From contig CAMNRH010000017.1 of the NCBI GenBank assembly GCA_946552115.1, forward strand, positions 1 through 64,000: a DNA stretch of 64,000 nt. The letters are read 5' to 3'. Made by a program: the position numbers and the translations under genes. This stretch comes from an uncultured Lachnospiraceae bacterium. Lineage in GTDB: Bacteria; Bacillota; Clostridia; Lachnospirales; Lachnospiraceae. Positions 63,497-64,000 of the stretch are shown here, one piece after another. Numbering within the stretch: position 1 is the stretch's first letter; every line of letters begins with the position of its first letter. The notes under the pieces were generated by a model. It was not told the origin of the DNA, searched no databases, and saw only the letters and a program-made list of their open reading frames with translations.

Positions 63497-64000
63497 CTAT
63501 TTTTCTTCTGTTTCCTCGTCCGCTGCTTCGGACACGACATCCGTCACAGCATCCGTACCGCCGGGATTCCCACCGTTTGCAAGCCGCATTCCTAAAAATC
63601 CCGATAATACCGACTGCAAATCTACGCCAGTAGATTCCTTAAGGCCATCGGTTACCTGGGTGAGCGTCCCTACAATATCCTTTACAAGCTTAGAAGAATT
63701 TCCGTCGCCGTACATCGTAATTTTATCTACTTTCGCAAGCGGTTCCGCAATATTATGCGCAATCTCCGGCATTGCTTTGAAATACATCTCAAGAATCGCC
63801 GCTTCGCCCATCTGCTTCATAGCTTCCGCTTTTCTCTCAATACCCTCTGCCTCCGCCAACGCTTTCGCTTTAATTGCCTCGGCCTCCGCCAGGCCCTTGC
63901 TTCTGATACCCTCTGCCTCCTGCTCCATTGCAAACTTCTGCGCCTCGGCAGTAGCCTTTAATGCTTCGGCTTCCTTTTCACGCTCAAATTTTTCCGCCTC
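63497..64000 (-). CDS. Flotillin/SPFH-like protein (C-terminal part, cut by window edge)
   Basis: The visible 167 codons, still open at 64000, form a long Ala/Glu/Lys-rich coiled coil (AEAIKAKALAEAEGIERKAEA) and the flotillin-type end (KVDKITMYGDGNSSKLVKDIVGTLTQVTDGLKESTG). Flotillins form membrane microdomains. The SPFH domain itself should lie to the right of the window. Confidence 0.85.
   Translation of the reverse strand, partial: EAEKFEREKEAEALKATAEAQKFAMEQEAEGIRSKGLAEAEAIKAKALAEAEGIERKAEAMKQMGEAAILEMYFKAMPEIAHNIAEPLAKVDKITMYGDGNSSKLVKDIVGTLTQVTDGLKESTGVDLQSVLSGFLGMRLANGGNPGGTDAVTDVVSEAADEETEEK

Overview
The window is 64 kb of chromosome from a low-to-mid GC, spore-forming Firmicute, most likely a Lachnospiraceae (Clostridium cluster XIVa) gut bacterium. 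The evidence is gene order (radical SAM/DUF2344 next to rplU-prp-rpmA-obgE, ylmH-sepF-yggS, radC-mreBCD-mrdA-minCDE-rodA-mgsA-dacF, mutS-mutL-miaA, yqfC-yqfD-phoH-ybeY), small clostridial families (DUF4250, DUF4321, DUF896, DUF378) and sporulation genes with sigma-E-like and sigma-G-like promoters. The species cannot be fixed from the sequence alone. No tRNA, rRNA, CRISPR array or prophage is visible.

Region 1 (1-8.7 kb) is accessory. The left edge holds the 5' part of a group II intron (minus strand, 5' end at 430), inserted just after the stop of a small ABM-like gene. That gene has its own promoter and a leader hairpin that could hide its ribosome binding site. A sugar-uptake operon follows: lipoprotein binding protein, two permeases, a YesM-type histidine kinase, a short YesN-type response regulator and a GH30 glycosidase. 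It has no ATPase gene, so a shared MsmX-type ATPase is expected elsewhere. A short coding remnant lies behind it.

Region 2 (8.7-19.4 kb, plus strand) is the ribosome/Obg cluster: a B12-radical SAM protein and its DUF2344 partner, an aspartokinase-CBS-amidohydrolase trio, then rplU, prp, rpmA, terminator, obgE, yhbY, nadD, yqeK, rsfS and a putative M50 membrane protease. RNase G, often found before rplU in related genomes, is absent.

Region 3 (19.4-25.4 kb) is an SOS hub. lexA diverges from a YneA-like LysM protein and a tyrosine recombinase, with four SOS-like boxes in the intergenic space. An AT-rich 0.6-kb gap with several hairpins follows, then a DUF1648 membrane protein, a DUF4143 ATPase and ttcA.

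Region 4 (25.4-53 kb, mostly minus strand) carries envelope, division and repair genes: a cytidylate-kinase-like gene; rluD-lspA-ylmH-sepF-yggS-HlyD-like-radical SAM; dacF-mgsA-rodA-minEDC-mrdA-mreDCB-radC; two flavoproteins; a PLP C-S lyase; miaA, mutL and mutS. Many genes overlap by a few bases, so translational coupling is likely.

Region 5 (53-64 kb, minus strand except one gene) has mntP behind a strong promoter and a leader hairpin, a CmpB-like membrane protein, miaB, DUF4250, 5-FTHF cyclo-ligase, DUF896, a BofC-like gene on the plus strand, an MATE/MurJ-type flippase, ybeY, phoH, yqfD, yqfC, an AlkD-like protein, a HAD hydrolase and the 3' end of a flotillin-like gene cut by the window edge.
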